From assembly GCA_020630435.1 (NCBI GenBank), contig JAHDBJ010000032.1:1-54665 (forward strand): a stretch of 54,665 nt of DNA, written 5' to 3'. The translations under genes were made by a program, and so were the position numbers. Shown one piece after another: positions 1-8,562 of the stretch (position 1 is its first letter; every line of letters begins with the position of its first letter). This stretch comes from Saprospiraceae bacterium (GTDB lineage: Bacteria > Bacteroidota > Bacteroidia > Chitinophagales > Saprospiraceae). The notes below the pieces were generated by a model. That model was not told the DNA's origin and searched no databases. It saw nothing but the letters and a program-made list of their open reading frames with translations.

Positions 1-62
1 CAGTCCGGTAGCGCACACGGCTGGGGGTCGTGTGGTCGCAGGTTCGAATCCTGTCATCCCGA
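1..62 (+). tRNA. tRNA-Pro (anticodon GGG), 5' end cut off by the window
   Basis: The 3' part of a tRNA. The anticodon stem CACGG/TCGTG closes a seven-base loop CTGGGGG, which gives anticodon GGG and reads the proline codon CCC. The T arm is GCAGG-TTCGAAT-CCTGT, followed by acceptor strand CATCCCG and discriminator A at 62. No CCA is encoded. About 12 bases of the 5' end (acceptor 5' strand and start of the D arm) lie outside the window. Confidence 0.93.
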
Positions 63-69
63 CTATTTT

Positions 70-118
70 AAAGCCTTGATTGTCAAATAAATATAAAATT
101 TGATTTTCAAGGCTTTTT
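70..118 (+). terminator. Probable intrinsic terminator after tRNA-Pro
   Basis: The arms AAAGCCTTGA (70-79) and TCAAGGCTTT (107-116) are a perfect 10-bp inverted repeat followed by T residues. The loop is long (27 nt) and AT-rich, so it is less compact than a classic terminator, but its position directly behind the tRNA fits. Confidence 0.6.
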
Positions 119-300
119 ATTTAGCTACAACATAGTTAAAATATTGGGACGTTTTGCTCATTATTTTTTTGATGCGCTATTTTTCTAAAAAGAACCCCCA
201 AATACATAATTGAGATTTTACGAAATCGGTTCATTAATTTTACCATATTGATTAGGCTCTACCACAAGTTATAGTTTACAGCATCCCATCCGCTGACGCG

Positions 301-353
301 GTTCATTCGCTTCAATATGAACGAACGCTTTTTTGTGGAAGCAAAAAAGCGTT
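301..353. repeat. Two consecutive hairpins upstream of the Rpn-like nuclease gene
   Basis: GTTCAT (301-306) pairs with ATGAAC (317-322). The second hairpin is a perfect 12-bp inverted repeat, AACGCTTTTTTG (324-335) against CAAAAAAGCGTT (342-353), with a 6-nt loop. The rest of 119-396 shows no gene. The structure may be a transcription barrier in front of the nuclease or a REP-like element; the sequence does not decide between them. Confidence 0.6.
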
Positions 354-384
354 TAGAAAAAACCTTTTCTAACAAAAAAAACAC

Positions 385-392
385 TAATTTTG
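385..392 (+). promoter_or_regulatory. Possible -7 element (TAATTTTG) for the Rpn-like gene
   Basis: TAATTTTG matches the Bacteroidota -7 consensus TAnnTTTG and ends four bases before the ATG at 397. If used, the transcript would be nearly leaderless. The -33 region is only a weak T-rich match, so this is tentative. Confidence 0.3.
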
Positions 393-396
393 TAAT

Positions 397-1227
397 ATGG
401 CAAAAAAGACAGGAAACAAGAACCGAGAGGGAAATTTATATGATAGAATATTTAAGGAAAATGCAGAAGCTCTTTTTATTCCTTTGATAGAACAAGAATT
501 GAATTTTAAAATCAAATCCTATAAAGCCCTTCAAGAAAAAATAGCGAAAACGATTGAGCGAGAAATGGACTTCTTTTATCGAGTCATTACAGAAGAGGAT
601 AAGGAATTGCTCCTTCATATCGAGTTCCAGACTGAGAATGACAAGGAAATGATCTATCGAATGTCGGAGTATCATGGCTTGGCATTTCGGAAATATAAGT
701 TGCCTATCAAACATATTGTTATTTTTCTGGGCAAAGGAAAAACCGATATGAAAAAAGAATTAGAAGGGAAAGAGATTTTTGATGGCTTTGATTTGATCAG
801 TTTACACAAATTAAATACAACACAGTTACTGAGTTCACAAATTCCTGAAGTTATTCTACTGGCTTTGTTAAGTAATTACGAAAAGGAACAAACGGAGTCT
901 ATTTTGCGTTTATTGGTTAGACAACTCAAAGCAGTATGCCGCTCAGAGCAAGAATTATCAAAATATCTCCAACAATTGACAATTTTATCAAGATTACGTA
1001 AATTAGAGGAAGAAACTACAAAAATAATAGCAGATATGCCAATTACGTATGATATAGAACAGGATTACTTGTACAAACAAGGAATTGAGAAAGGAATTGA
1101 GAAAGAAAAAATTAATTCTATCAAAGCATTATTAAATCTTCAAAACTTTTCGTTAAAACAAATAGCAGATATTCTTAATGTATCTATTGAGAAGGTCAAG
1201 GAAGTAGCAAAAGGTATAGAGGATTGA
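397..1227 (+). CDS. Rpn-like PD-(D/E)XK nuclease family protein
   Basis: A 276-residue protein of the Rpn / 'PD-(D/E)XK nuclease family transposase' group, which are DNA endonucleases linked to recombination. The nuclease core is visible as Asp58 (REMDFFYRV) followed by a beta strand LLLHIEFQ with Glu76 and Gln78, the E-x-Q variant of the E-x-K motif. The C terminus has the tandem GIEKGIEKE segment, encoded by two copies of GGAATTGAGAAA, typical of the family, then a helix-turn-helix-like end (SLKQIADILNVSIEKVKEV). It stands alone behind two hairpins and is followed by a terminator. The length is normal for the family and nothing is broken. The cellular role is not known from the sequence. 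The family assignment is confident; whether it is catalytically active is not shown. Confidence 0.88.
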   Translation: MAKKTGNKNREGNLYDRIFKENAEALFIPLIEQELNFKIKSYKALQEKIAKTIEREMDFFYRVITEEDKELLLHIEFQTENDKEMIYRMSEYHGLAFRKYKLPIKHIVIFLGKGKTDMKKELEGKEIFDGFDLISLHKLNTTQLLSSQIPEVILLALLSNYEKEQTESILRLLVRQLKAVCRSEQELSKYLQQLTILSRLRKLEEETTKIIADMPITYDIEQDYLYKQGIEKGIEKEKINSIKALLNLQNFSLKQIADILNVSIEKVKEVAKGIED

Positions 1228-1240
1228 ATTAGCACTACTG

Positions 1241-1274
1241 AATAAAAATAAGGCTGCCTCTTTTGAGACAGCCT
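1241..1274 (-). terminator. Intrinsic terminator of the serine hydrolase gene
   Basis: The stem AGGCTGcCTC (1251-1260) / GAGaCAGCCT (1265-1274) has one mismatch and a TTTT loop. On the reverse strand the hairpin is followed by a T-rich run (complement of 1241-1250). It lies between convergent genes, 25 bases past the stop of the reverse-strand gene. Confidence 0.75.
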
Positions 1275-1298
1275 CATCAAAAGTCATTATGGCTTTGT

Positions 1299-3191
1299 CT
1301 AATAACGCTCTAAATCAATCATTTCATAGCCGCTGCTAATTTTGCTGTTGTATTTATAAATTAGGTCGCAATATTGATAACCATAATAATAGGCTTCGGC
1401 TTTATTCGATTTTTCCCAAATACCAGCCCATTTTCGAGTGCCATTATCCATAAAAGTTTCCACATCAATTAATTTATAACCAGCATCCCTTCTATCTCGA
1501 CGCAGTTGTTTGAAATCGTCGGTTTTATAATATCGGTTCAGCAATTCTCCAGATCCTTGATGCCATACACCAGCCCACTTGCGTTTCGTTCCATCTTTAT
1601 AGGTTTCGACATCAACTAGTTTATAGCCTTTTGCCTTCATCTCATTTCGTTTGTCTCCAAAATCATCCTTATTGTATCCTCGCCACATCGCTTGTTTATA
1701 CGATGCCTTTTCAAACAGTCCAGCCCATTTACGTTTTGTTCCGCTAAGGTAAGTTTCCAAATCAATTAACTTGTAGCCCTTCTTAGACATTTCTTTCCAT
1801 TTTTCATAAAAATCGTCATTATTAAAACCACGCCACATTGCAGAGCCAGAAGCTCCTTTTTTGAATACACCATCCCATTTGCGAACAGTTCCATCCAAGT
1901 ACGTATCAAAATCGACACAGTGGTAACCTTGCTGACGAAGCTGCTCCCAAGTATCGTAGAATTCATCATGTCCATATCCTCTTCGAATGATACTTTCAGT
2001 ATCGGTATCTCGCCATACACCAGCATAGTCCTTTCCACACGTCGATTTAAGATCGCCGTTGCTTTTTTCTGGACATTTGTTGCGAGGATCGTCGGAACGA
2101 TTTCTGGTCGTTCCAATGGCTGTAAAGATACGATCTGTTACCCTCGACACACTAACATATGAACCGCCATTAATCATGACACATACACCTACTTTTGTAT
2201 TCGGATAATAGCGCAGCATTGTTCTCACATCGTCATGGGCACCAGAATGATAAACGTTAAGGGCATTACCACTACCTGACTTATGGATACCATAGCGATA
2301 ACCTTCTTCTACATTGGGAACAGATTGCCAAAGGGCAGCAGTATTGTTCAAGAAAGTACCATTCATCATGCCTTGCATAAATTTTGTCAAATCTTTGATG
2401 TTTGAAGCCCATCCGCCACCAGGAAGTTTCCAAGTGGTAGAGCCTTCATTTTCTGTTTTGAGTTTTCCATAACAATTTTTATCATACCCTTTCGGGCTAG
2501 TAGAATAAGCAGTTAAAGAGTTCATTTCTGCTTTGCCAGCAATTTTCCTATCTACCCATCGAATATAACCATTGGGCGCAGCTCCATCCAAAGCAGCTCC
2601 AGCCAAATTATGTCCAAAAGTGGTATATTCGTAATCTGTACCAGGTGTAAACAATAAACTCCCCCCTTTAAATACTTCTACTGAAGCCGTAGAATTATAA
2701 AGGTTGTTATATACAGATGGATATGCCAATCGATTATATTGCTCATAATGCCGAATCCCACCAGTATTAGAGAGGACATGGCTTAAGGTGACTTTTCCTT
2801 TACTACCAGAACTCGGCCAATTGCTAACATAATTATGGACTTTATCATGTAATGCAATTTTTCCTGCTTCAATCAACTGAAATGCAGCTACAGCATTAAG
2901 GGTTTTGGAAATAGAAGCCCAGCGAAAGACCGTATTAGAAGTGATCCTTCTTGTCCTATCCAAATCATGATGCCCATAGCCTTTCGTATGAATAATTTGA
3001 CCATTCTTTACAACTCCTACAGCAATTCCAATGATTTCTTGTTTGATAATTTCATCTTCTACAATAGCGTCAATACTACTTAAAAATAGAGTGTCTTCTT
3101 CTTGTGTATTGGTATTGGAAGAAAAAAGGATAAATAGAGTAAATACAAGGAAGGGGATGCGGATTGCATCAAGCAATTTTACATTTTTCAT
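1299..3191 (-). CDS. Exported serine hydrolase (class C beta-lactamase-like) with five BTRD1-type repeats
   Basis: A 630-residue two-part protein. An N-terminal hydrophobic segment (residues 11-23) suggests export. Residues about 35-365 are a penicillin-binding-protein-like hydrolase of the beta-lactamase class C / esterase family: SxxK is Ser93-Ile-Ser-Lys96 and the third motif is His315-Ser-Gly317. The second motif, normally YxN, reads Tyr189-Thr-Thr191. Residues about 385-630 are five tandem repeats of almost exactly 50 residues, each with WRGY/YK-DDF...GYKLIDxETYxxGTxRKWAG, the pattern of 'bacterial tandem repeat domain 1' (Pfam BTRD1), also known from fungal polyglycine hydrolases. The probable role is hydrolysis of an extracellular peptide or ester with the repeats as a binding module; the substrate is unknown. 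Confidence 0.88.
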   Translation of the reverse strand: MKNVKLLDAIRIPFLVFTLFILFSSNTNTQEEDTLFLSSIDAIVEDEIIKQEIIGIAVGVVKNGQIIHTKGYGHHDLDRTRRITSNTVFRWASISKTLNAVAAFQLIEAGKIALHDKVHNYVSNWPSSGSKGKVTLSHVLSNTGGIRHYEQYNRLAYPSVYNNLYNSTASVEVFKGGSLLFTPGTDYEYTTFGHNLAGAALDGAAPNGYIRWVDRKIAGKAEMNSLTAYSTSPKGYDKNCYGKLKTENEGSTTWKLPGGGWASNIKDLTKFMQGMMNGTFLNNTAALWQSVPNVEEGYRYGIHKSGSGNALNVYHSGAHDDVRTMLRYYPNTKVGVCVMINGGSYVSVSRVTDRIFTAIGTTRNRSDDPRNKCPEKSNGDLKSTCGKDYAGVWRDTDTESIIRRGYGHDEFYDTWEQLRQQGYHCVDFDTYLDGTVRKWDGVFKKGASGSAMWRGFNNDDFYEKWKEMSKKGYKLIDLETYLSGTKRKWAGLFEKASYKQAMWRGYNKDDFGDKRNEMKAKGYKLVDVETYKDGTKRKWAGVWHQGSGELLNRYYKTDDFKQLRRDRRDAGYKLIDVETFMDNGTRKWAGIWEKSNKAEAYYYGYQYCDLIYKYNSKISSGYEMIDLERY

Positions 3192-3325
3192 TGGTTTGAT
3201 TTTTTGATTTAAAAAACGCTAATTATTAGTTATTTGAGAAAATAATAAAGGGTGTCTTCTTAGTGGGTTATTTTATGGACTAATAGATTTCGAAAAGGTT
3301 TAATCTGATTTGAAAAAATAGCTCT

Positions 3326-3342
3326 AATGTTAAAATAACATT
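3326..3342. promoter_or_regulatory. 17-bp palindrome, possible operator
   Basis: AATGTTA-AAA-TAACATT is a perfect 7+7 bp palindrome in the 227-bp divergent gap between the serine hydrolase and the DUF2490 gene, 77 bases before the latter's ATG. Its position suits a repressor site, but AT-rich DNA makes such palindromes fairly common. Confidence 0.3.
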
Positions 3343-3418
3343 TCGAATACAAGGTTTTAGTAGCGATAATGCCTTATCTTTATCGTCTTTACCCTACTTA
3401 AAATAAAACATTCAAATT

Positions 3419-4105
3419 ATGAAGAGAGTAGTATTGCAAAGTTTTGCCTTATTGTTTTGTTTATTTTTTGTAAAAAATATCTATGCTCAAAATACCTTGA
3501 AGGTCGGCTTTATGCCAGAAATGAATTTTAAAACGAATCTTCAAAAGAATTGGACAACGAGTTTTAAATTTCAACCACGATATGTTTTTATGGATAAACC
3601 AGTAGGCGAAAATATGGCCGATAGCGGTCGCTATGAGCGTACAGCAATGACCTTTTTTCTAATAAAATCTTTTAAGTCCAATCAGCAGATCGGAGGAGGT
3701 CTTTTTTATACATTTAATAATAATAAAAATAATGTACTTCGATTTCTACAAAAATATACCATTGCTCATTCATTAGGAGAATTGAAATTACAGCATAATA
3801 TTCAAGCCGAAGAGTTTGTTGAAAAAGATAGCCCTATGACCTTTCGATTACGATATAAATGGAATACAAAATTTGATTGGGAAACAAAATCTGTTAGACC
3901 ACTACACCTAAAGTTATCCAATGAACATATATGGATCAATCAAAAATCTTTTAATGATTATGAAATTAGAATTGGGGCATTAATGGGTACAACCATGAAA
4001 AATACAGGTTTAGATATTGGATTAGATACTAGGGTCAATAAATTTGTGCACCAACAAACAAAGTTTACTATTTATGGTATGCTAATCTGGACATACAAAC
4101 TCTAG
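3419..4105 (+). CDS. DUF2490 family outer-membrane protein
   Basis: A 228-residue protein with a signal peptide (MKRVVLQSFALLFCLFFVKNIYAQ, likely cleaved after Ala-Gln near residue 24). The rest is alternating amphipathic beta strands rich in aromatic residues, ending in Leu after an aromatic-rich strand (FTIYGMLIWTYKL), as expected of a small outer-membrane beta barrel. Features such as the N-terminal W...F.PRY pattern and RLRYK match the DUF2490 group of Bacteroidota. It is monocistronic, and the next gene runs toward it with a gap of 10 bases. Function is unknown. Confidence 0.75.
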   Translation: MKRVVLQSFALLFCLFFVKNIYAQNTLKVGFMPEMNFKTNLQKNWTTSFKFQPRYVFMDKPVGENMADSGRYERTAMTFFLIKSFKSNQQIGGGLFYTFNNNKNNVLRFLQKYTIAHSLGELKLQHNIQAEEFVEKDSPMTFRLRYKWNTKFDWETKSVRPLHLKLSNEHIWINQKSFNDYEIRIGALMGTTMKNTGLDIGLDTRVNKFVHQQTKFTIYGMLIWTYKL

Positions 4106-4115
4106 TAGAAGATGA

Positions 4116-4490
4116 TTAATAATCACCAATAGAAAGCATTACAAGGGTACAGGCAGCAATCACCTCAATGCCTTTTTCGGTAGCCCGCTTCATCAATTCA
4201 GGATTTTCTGTACCAGGATTAAAAATGATCCGTTTCGGATTTAGACTAAAAATATAATCGTAATACTCTTTTTGAAGAGTAGGGTTTAAATAAAGTGTAA
4301 TGGTGTCAACATCATCAATAGTTGGTCTATCATTAATAATAGCTATACCTTCTATCGCTCCTTTTTTTATACCAATAGGGTAAACAGGATGTTCTTTTTT
4401 ATTTAGTCGTTGCGTTGCAATATAGGAATATCTTGAGGGGTTTGTACTTGCTCCAAGAACGACCGTTTTTTTATTTGTGGTTGTGTTCAT
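4116..4490 (-). CDS. CoA-binding domain protein (YccU-like)
   Basis: A single-domain 124-residue Rossmann-fold protein. The N-terminal strand and loop VVLGASTNPSRYSYIA carries the GASxxPxR pattern that binds CoA in the CoA_binding_2 family, and the later FNPGTENPEL and EVIAACTLVML segments match the family's conserved NPG and C-T-LV regions. Full length. It is divergent from adenine deaminase with 79 bases between starts. Members bind CoA or acyl-CoA, but a physiological role is generally not established. Confidence 0.88.
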   Translation of the reverse strand: MNTTTNKKTVVLGASTNPSRYSYIATQRLNKKEHPVYPIGIKKGAIEGIAIINDRPTIDDVDTITLYLNPTLQKEYYDYIFSLNPKRIIFNPGTENPELMKRATEKGIEVIAACTLVMLSIGDY

Positions 4491-4569
4491 ACAAGATTAA
4501 ACAATATTATTCATCATCGGTTCGAGCCTTTTTATTATTTTTGAATTTTTTAAATAAATCAAATCTGAA

Positions 4570-6195
4570 ATGCAAATTCAAGGTAATATTATTGACATCA
4601 AAAATAGACGGACGTATACAGGGATAATTACAGTCGAAGGAAAAAAGATTAAATCGATTGAAGCAATTGATTTAGAAAGTGATGTATATATTTTGCCAGG
4701 CTTTGTCGATGCGCACGTACACATTGAAAGCTCAATGTTAATCCCTTCGGAGTTTGCTAGGATGGCAGTCGTTCATGGTTCAGTAGCAACGGTTTCTGAT
4801 CCGCACGAAATCGCCAATGTGCTAGGTGTAGAAGGCGTAAACTATATGATTGAAAACGGAGATAAAGTACCTTTTAAGTTTAATTTTGGAGCGCCCTCCT
4901 GTGTACCTGCTACAACGTTTGAAACCGCAGGGGCAGTTGTCGATGCGAATGATATTGAGGATTTATTAAACAATCCAAAGATCAAATACCTAGCAGAGAT
5001 GATGAATTATCCTGGCGTACTGTTTAAAGACGAGGAGGTTTGGAAAAAACTAGAAATTGCTAAGAAAATAGGAAAGCCAATTGATGGCCATGCACCAGGA
5101 CTAAGAGGCGAGCAAGCAAAACAATATATTGATGCAGGCATTAGCACCGATCACGAATGTTTTACGTATGAAGAAGCCAAAGAGAAGTTAGCTTATGGAA
5201 TGAAAATCTTGATACGAGAGGGGAGTGCCGCTAAAAATTTTGAAGCCCTAATTGATTTATTGCCAGAGAATGCAGAAAAAATGATGTTTTGTTCGGATGA
5301 TAAGCATCCTGACGATCTAATTGTAGGACATATTAATCAGTTAGCTGCTAGAGCTATTGCAAAAGGCTGTGATTTATATGATGTATTACTCGCCGCCTGT
5401 ATCAATCCTGTAGAGCATTACAACTTGGATGTAGGACTGTTAAAAGAAGGCGACTGGGCTGATTTTATCCTCACAGATGATTTGAAGAATTTCAAAATTA
5501 AAGCAACCTATATTAATGGAACATTAGTTGCTGAAAATGGTAAATCGAATATTGAACGAATCGAGGGGGCTAAAGTCATCAATAACTTTAAAACAGATAA
5601 AAAAGCAGTTCAAGATTTTTTTATTTCTCCTAGCACAGACACCTTACGAGCGATACAAGCCATAAACGGAGAAATTATTACAAAAGACGTAGAATCAAAA
5701 GTTAACATAGAAAACGGCAATGCTGTCTCGGATGTAGCACAAGACATTTTGAAAATGACGGTTGTCAATCGTTATGATAATATACAACCTGCAGTTGCTT
5801 TTATCAATGGTTTTGGTTTGAAAAATGGAGCTATTGCTTCTTGTGTTGGACATGATTCCCATAATATCATTGCTGTTGGAACAGATGACGCCGCTTTGTG
5901 TAGAGCCGTCAATCTGATTATCGAAAATAAGGGAGGAATATCGGCTGTTAATGAAACAACTGAAAAAGTACTAGGATTACCCGTTGCAGGTATAATGACA
6001 AATGCTGACGGTTACGAAGTTGCTGCTGCCTATTCAAAAATTGATGAAATGGTGAAAGAGGAGATGGGCTGTACACTTACTGCCCCGTTTATGACTTTAT
6101 CCTTTATGGCATTATTAGTCATCCCTTCTTTAAAGTTAAGTGATAAAGGTTTATTTGATGGGAATGATTTTAAATTTGTGGAGACGTTTATTTAA
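4570..6195 (+). CDS. ade: Adenine deaminase
   Basis: A 541-residue amidohydrolase that deaminates adenine to hypoxanthine in purine salvage. The metal-binding HxH is His49-Val-His51 in [24 protein letters not shown] and the GHAPGL and D-H-ECFT segments are the expected metal and substrate sites, and [10 protein letters not shown] and NPVEHYNL follow in family order. The C-terminal domain ([20 protein letters not shown]) is complete. The length equals that of known Ade enzymes. It is followed after 15 bases by mqnB, so the two are probably co-transcribed; adenine released by nucleosidases such as futalosine-pathway enzymes is a plausible link. Confidence 0.95.
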   Translation: MQIQGNIIDIKNRRTYTGIITVEGKKIKSIEAIDLESDVYILPGFVDAHVHIESSMLIPSEFARMAVVHGSVATVSDPHEIANVLGVEGVNYMIENGDKVPFKFNFGAPSCVPATTFETAGAVVDANDIEDLLNNPKIKYLAEMMNYPGVLFKDEEVWKKLEIAKKIGKPIDGHAPGLRGEQAKQYIDAGISTDHECFTYEEAKEKLAYGMKILIREGSAAKNFEALIDLLPENAEKMMFCSDDKHPDDLIVGHINQLAARAIAKGCDLYDVLLAACINPVEHYNLDVGLLKEGDWADFILTDDLKNFKIKATYINGTLVAENGKSNIERIEGAKVINNFKTDKKAVQDFFISPSTDTLRAIQAINGEIITKDVESKVNIENGNAVSDVAQDILKMTVVNRYDNIQPAVAFINGFGLKNGAIASCVGHDSHNIIAVGTDDAALCRAVNLIIENKGGISAVNETTEKVLGLPVAGIMTNADGYEVAAAYSKIDEMVKEEMGCTLTAPFMTLSFMALLVIPSLKLSDKGLFDGNDFKFVETFI

Positions 6196-6210
6196 AATAA
6201 TACCGAAACC

Positions 6211-6885
6211 ATGCAAATACTCATTGTCTCCGCTACGATTTTAGAAATTCAACCCCTTGAGTATTATTTAAAAGAAAATTTCGATTTTAAAAATAATATT
6301 TATTCGAAAGAGCATATTTCTATCGAATTATTGGTATGTGGAATTGGCATGATGCAAATGGCATTTCACTTAGGACAAAAACTAGAACAGTCAACGTACG
6401 ATTTGGTTTTAAATATTGGAATAGCAGGAGCTTTTTCTAGGACTTTACAGATTGGTGACCTCGTAGCAGTAGAGCGACAGGTTTATGGAGACCTAGGGGC
6501 AGAACAGGTAGATGGGGCGTTTCAAGATATATTCGAAATGCAACTAATGGATAGGAATAGGCATCCTTTTAAAAAAGGGCTATTAGTTAATGAAATTCCT
6601 AGTGACTTTACGGAACTTCAAGCCGTCAAAAGTCTGTCTGTTAATAAAGTTTCGGGCGCTTCAAATACGATTAACACCGTATTACAACGTTATGATGTTG
6701 AAATCGAAAGCATGGAAGGAATTGCTTGTTTTTATGCTTGTAAATACAACAATCAACCTTTTTGTGAGATTAGAGCAATTTCCAATCATGTCGAACCAAG
6801 AAATAAAGCGAATTGGAATATTCCATTAGCGATTGATCGTTTAAATATGTATATTATTAATTATATTGCGAAAAATATTGAATAA
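6211..6885 (+). CDS. mqnB: Futalosine hydrolase
   Basis: A 224-residue PNP/UDP-family nucleosidase. It cleaves futalosine to dehypoxanthine futalosine in the futalosine route to menaquinone, which shows that this organism can make menaquinone by that route. Visible family features are VCGIGMMQMAFHLG, LNIGIAGAF, the GASNTIN segment, IESMEGIACFYACK with the catalytic-region Glu-Ser-Met-Glu, and the C-terminal AISNHVEPRNKANWNI characteristic of MqnB. It lies between adenine deaminase and a lipoprotein gene in a tight forward run. Confidence 0.93.
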   Translation: MQILIVSATILEIQPLEYYLKENFDFKNNIYSKEHISIELLVCGIGMMQMAFHLGQKLEQSTYDLVLNIGIAGAFSRTLQIGDLVAVERQVYGDLGAEQVDGAFQDIFEMQLMDRNRHPFKKGLLVNEIPSDFTELQAVKSLSVNKVSGASNTINTVLQRYDVEIESMEGIACFYACKYNNQPFCEIRAISNHVEPRNKANWNIPLAIDRLNMYIINYIAKNIE

Positions 6886-6892
6886 ATCTGTT

Positions 6893-7285
6893 ATGTCTAA
6901 GAAGTTATTATTTCCAATACTATCCTGTTTAATTTTAATTTTTTCTTGTAAAACGGATCCACCTGCTACTAATCAAGCCGATCTAGAAGGACGTTGGGAG
7001 TTGACCAAAGCTTTCCGCAATGGAAAAGCAACGGAAACGCTAACTCATGCTTTCTTTGAATTTGATGAAACGGGTAATATGAAAACGAATTTTACGGGTT
7101 CAGAGCAAGCAAGTACCTACGAATTGAATGATAAGAAGATAAAGGAAAAAGGAGGCAATGATCTTACTTATAACATTGAAAAGCTAGATAAAGATAACCT
7201 TACTTTGGAGTTTAATATGCAGAATTTTGATTTTAAATTAGAGTTGCGTAAAGCCCAAGTATTGAAAGAAGATGTTGTACAGTAG
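6893..7285 (+). CDS. Lipocalin-like lipoprotein
   Basis: 130 residues from ATG 6893. A longer frame from TTG 6866 exists, but only the ATG puts the signal peptide at the N terminus (MSKKLLFPILSCLILIFSC), with lipobox IFSC and the lipidated Cys at residue 19. The mature part starts LEGRWELTKAF and alternates beta strands, ending LELRKAQ, which fits the lipocalin-like domain families common in Bacteroidota lipoproteins. It starts 7 bases after mqnB. The ligand is unknown. Confidence 0.75.
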   Translation: MSKKLLFPILSCLILIFSCKTDPPATNQADLEGRWELTKAFRNGKATETLTHAFFEFDETGNMKTNFTGSEQASTYELNDKKIKEKGGNDLTYNIEKLDKDNLTLEFNMQNFDFKLELRKAQVLKEDVVQ

Positions 7286-7305
7286 ATGTTAGTCTTGGTT
7301 TCTCT

Positions 7306-8562
7306 ATGTCCAATTATTTAATTAAACAATCTTTTTGCCCAGCATTAATTGATTCAATGCCTCAACGAAGTTTGGGAATTGTCGTTGTTATACCTTGTTA
7401 TAACGAGCCAGATCTAATTTCTACTTTGGAATCACTTTATCACTGTGAAAAACCAGAATGCGCTGTAGAAGTGCTTGTTTTGATCAATGATTCGGAACGA
7501 GCAACGACAGCGATTAAAGAACAAAATCAAAGGACTTACCAACAAGCAAAGAATTGGGCAAAAGCACATTCTTCTCCTAGATTACAATTTTATATTTTAT
7601 ATCAAAATGATTTGCCTCATAAGCAGGCAGGCGTGGGCTTGGCTCGAAAGATAGGCATGGACGAAGGCGTTCGTCGCCTAGAACTTATTGATAATTCGAA
7701 AGGGATACTCGTTTGTTATGATGCGGATAGTCTTTGTCAATCGAATTACTTGACAGAGATAGAACGCCATTTTTCTCAATATCCTACGACGAATGCTTGT
7801 AGTATACATTTTGAACATCCAATCGAAGGCCTAGCATACGAAGCATCCATTTATGAAGCAATTATCTTATACGAATTGCATTTACGCTATTTTATCAATG
7901 CTCAAAAGCTCGTAGGCTTTCCTTTTGCTTATCAGACGATTGGTTCTAGTATGGCAGTGCGTTCAGAGGCTTACCAAAAACAAGGCGGTATGAACAGGCG
8001 CAAAGCAGGAGAAGATTTTTATTTTCTGCATAAATTTATAGAGTTAGGCAATTTTACAAACCTAAAGACAACCACCGTTATTCCTTCGCCTAGAATTTCA
8101 GATAGAGTCCCTTTTGGCACAGGTAAAGCGGTAGGAGAAATGCTGACAGGTAAAAATCTCGATACCTATAACCCTAAATCATTTGAGGATTTAGATATTT
8201 TTTTTAAAAGAATTCCATCATTTTATACGAATAAAGATAACTTTGTACAAAAGTATCAAACGGTATTACCGGAACCAATTGCGTCCTTTTTGAAGATGAA
8301 TAAAGTGGAAGATAGGATAAAAGAGATTAAAGCAAATACAACAAATGAAAGGGCATTTATACATCGATTTTATCGCTGGTTTAATGCATTCTTATTGATG
8401 AAGTATGTTCATTTTACTAGAGATAATTATTATTCTAATGTTGAAATTTTGGAGGCCGTTCGTTGGTTGTTGAATCGTTTGGAATTAACAAAAAATGCAG
8501 GCGCACTATCATCCAAAGCTGCATTACAAATATTGAGAAATTATGACAAAATCACTTTCTAA
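7306..8562 (+). CDS. Family 2 glycosyltransferase (GT-A fold)
   Basis: 418 residues. The N-terminal GT-A fold begins IVVVIPCYNEPDLISTLESL (nucleotide-binding strand and loop) near residue 25. The metal-binding DxD-type motif is DADS near residue 145 (ILVCYDADSLCQSNYL). AGVGLARKIGMDEGVRR precedes it, and the acceptor-side segment MNRRKAGEDFYFLHK carries the ED pair usual for family 2. There are no clear transmembrane segments, so it is cytosolic. It overlaps the next gene by 20 bases, so the two are translationally close. Donor and acceptor are not predictable. Confidence 0.85.
   Translation: MSNYLIKQSFCPALIDSMPQRSLGIVVVIPCYNEPDLISTLESLYHCEKPECAVEVLVLINDSERATTAIKEQNQRTYQQAKNWAKAHSSPRLQFYILYQNDLPHKQAGVGLARKIGMDEGVRRLELIDNSKGILVCYDADSLCQSNYLTEIERHFSQYPTTNACSIHFEHPIEGLAYEASIYEAIILYELHLRYFINAQKLVGFPFAYQTIGSSMAVRSEAYQKQGGMNRRKAGEDFYFLHKFIELGNFTNLKTTTVIPSPRISDRVPFGTGKAVGEMLTGKNLDTYNPKSFEDLDIFFKRIPSFYTNKDNFVQKYQTVLPEPIASFLKMNKVEDRIKEIKANTTNERAFIHRFYRWFNAFLLMKYVHFTRDNYYSNVEILEAVRWLLNRLELTKNAGALSSKAALQILRNYDKITF

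Noticed and set aside
1766-2116. 116-codon reverse frame inside the serine hydrolase
   Set aside because: It lies in another frame of the repeat region, an artefact of the repeated sequence, with no protein-like features.
1299-3191. Calling the two SxxK hydrolases (1299 and 53169) antibiotic-resistance beta-lactamases
   Set aside because: Their second and third motifs differ from true class C enzymes and they carry repeat modules; a general esterase or peptidase role is more likely.
4415-4627. 70-codon forward frame overlapping the CoA-binding gene and the ade start
   Set aside because: It overlaps two well-supported genes and has no domain or start context of its own.
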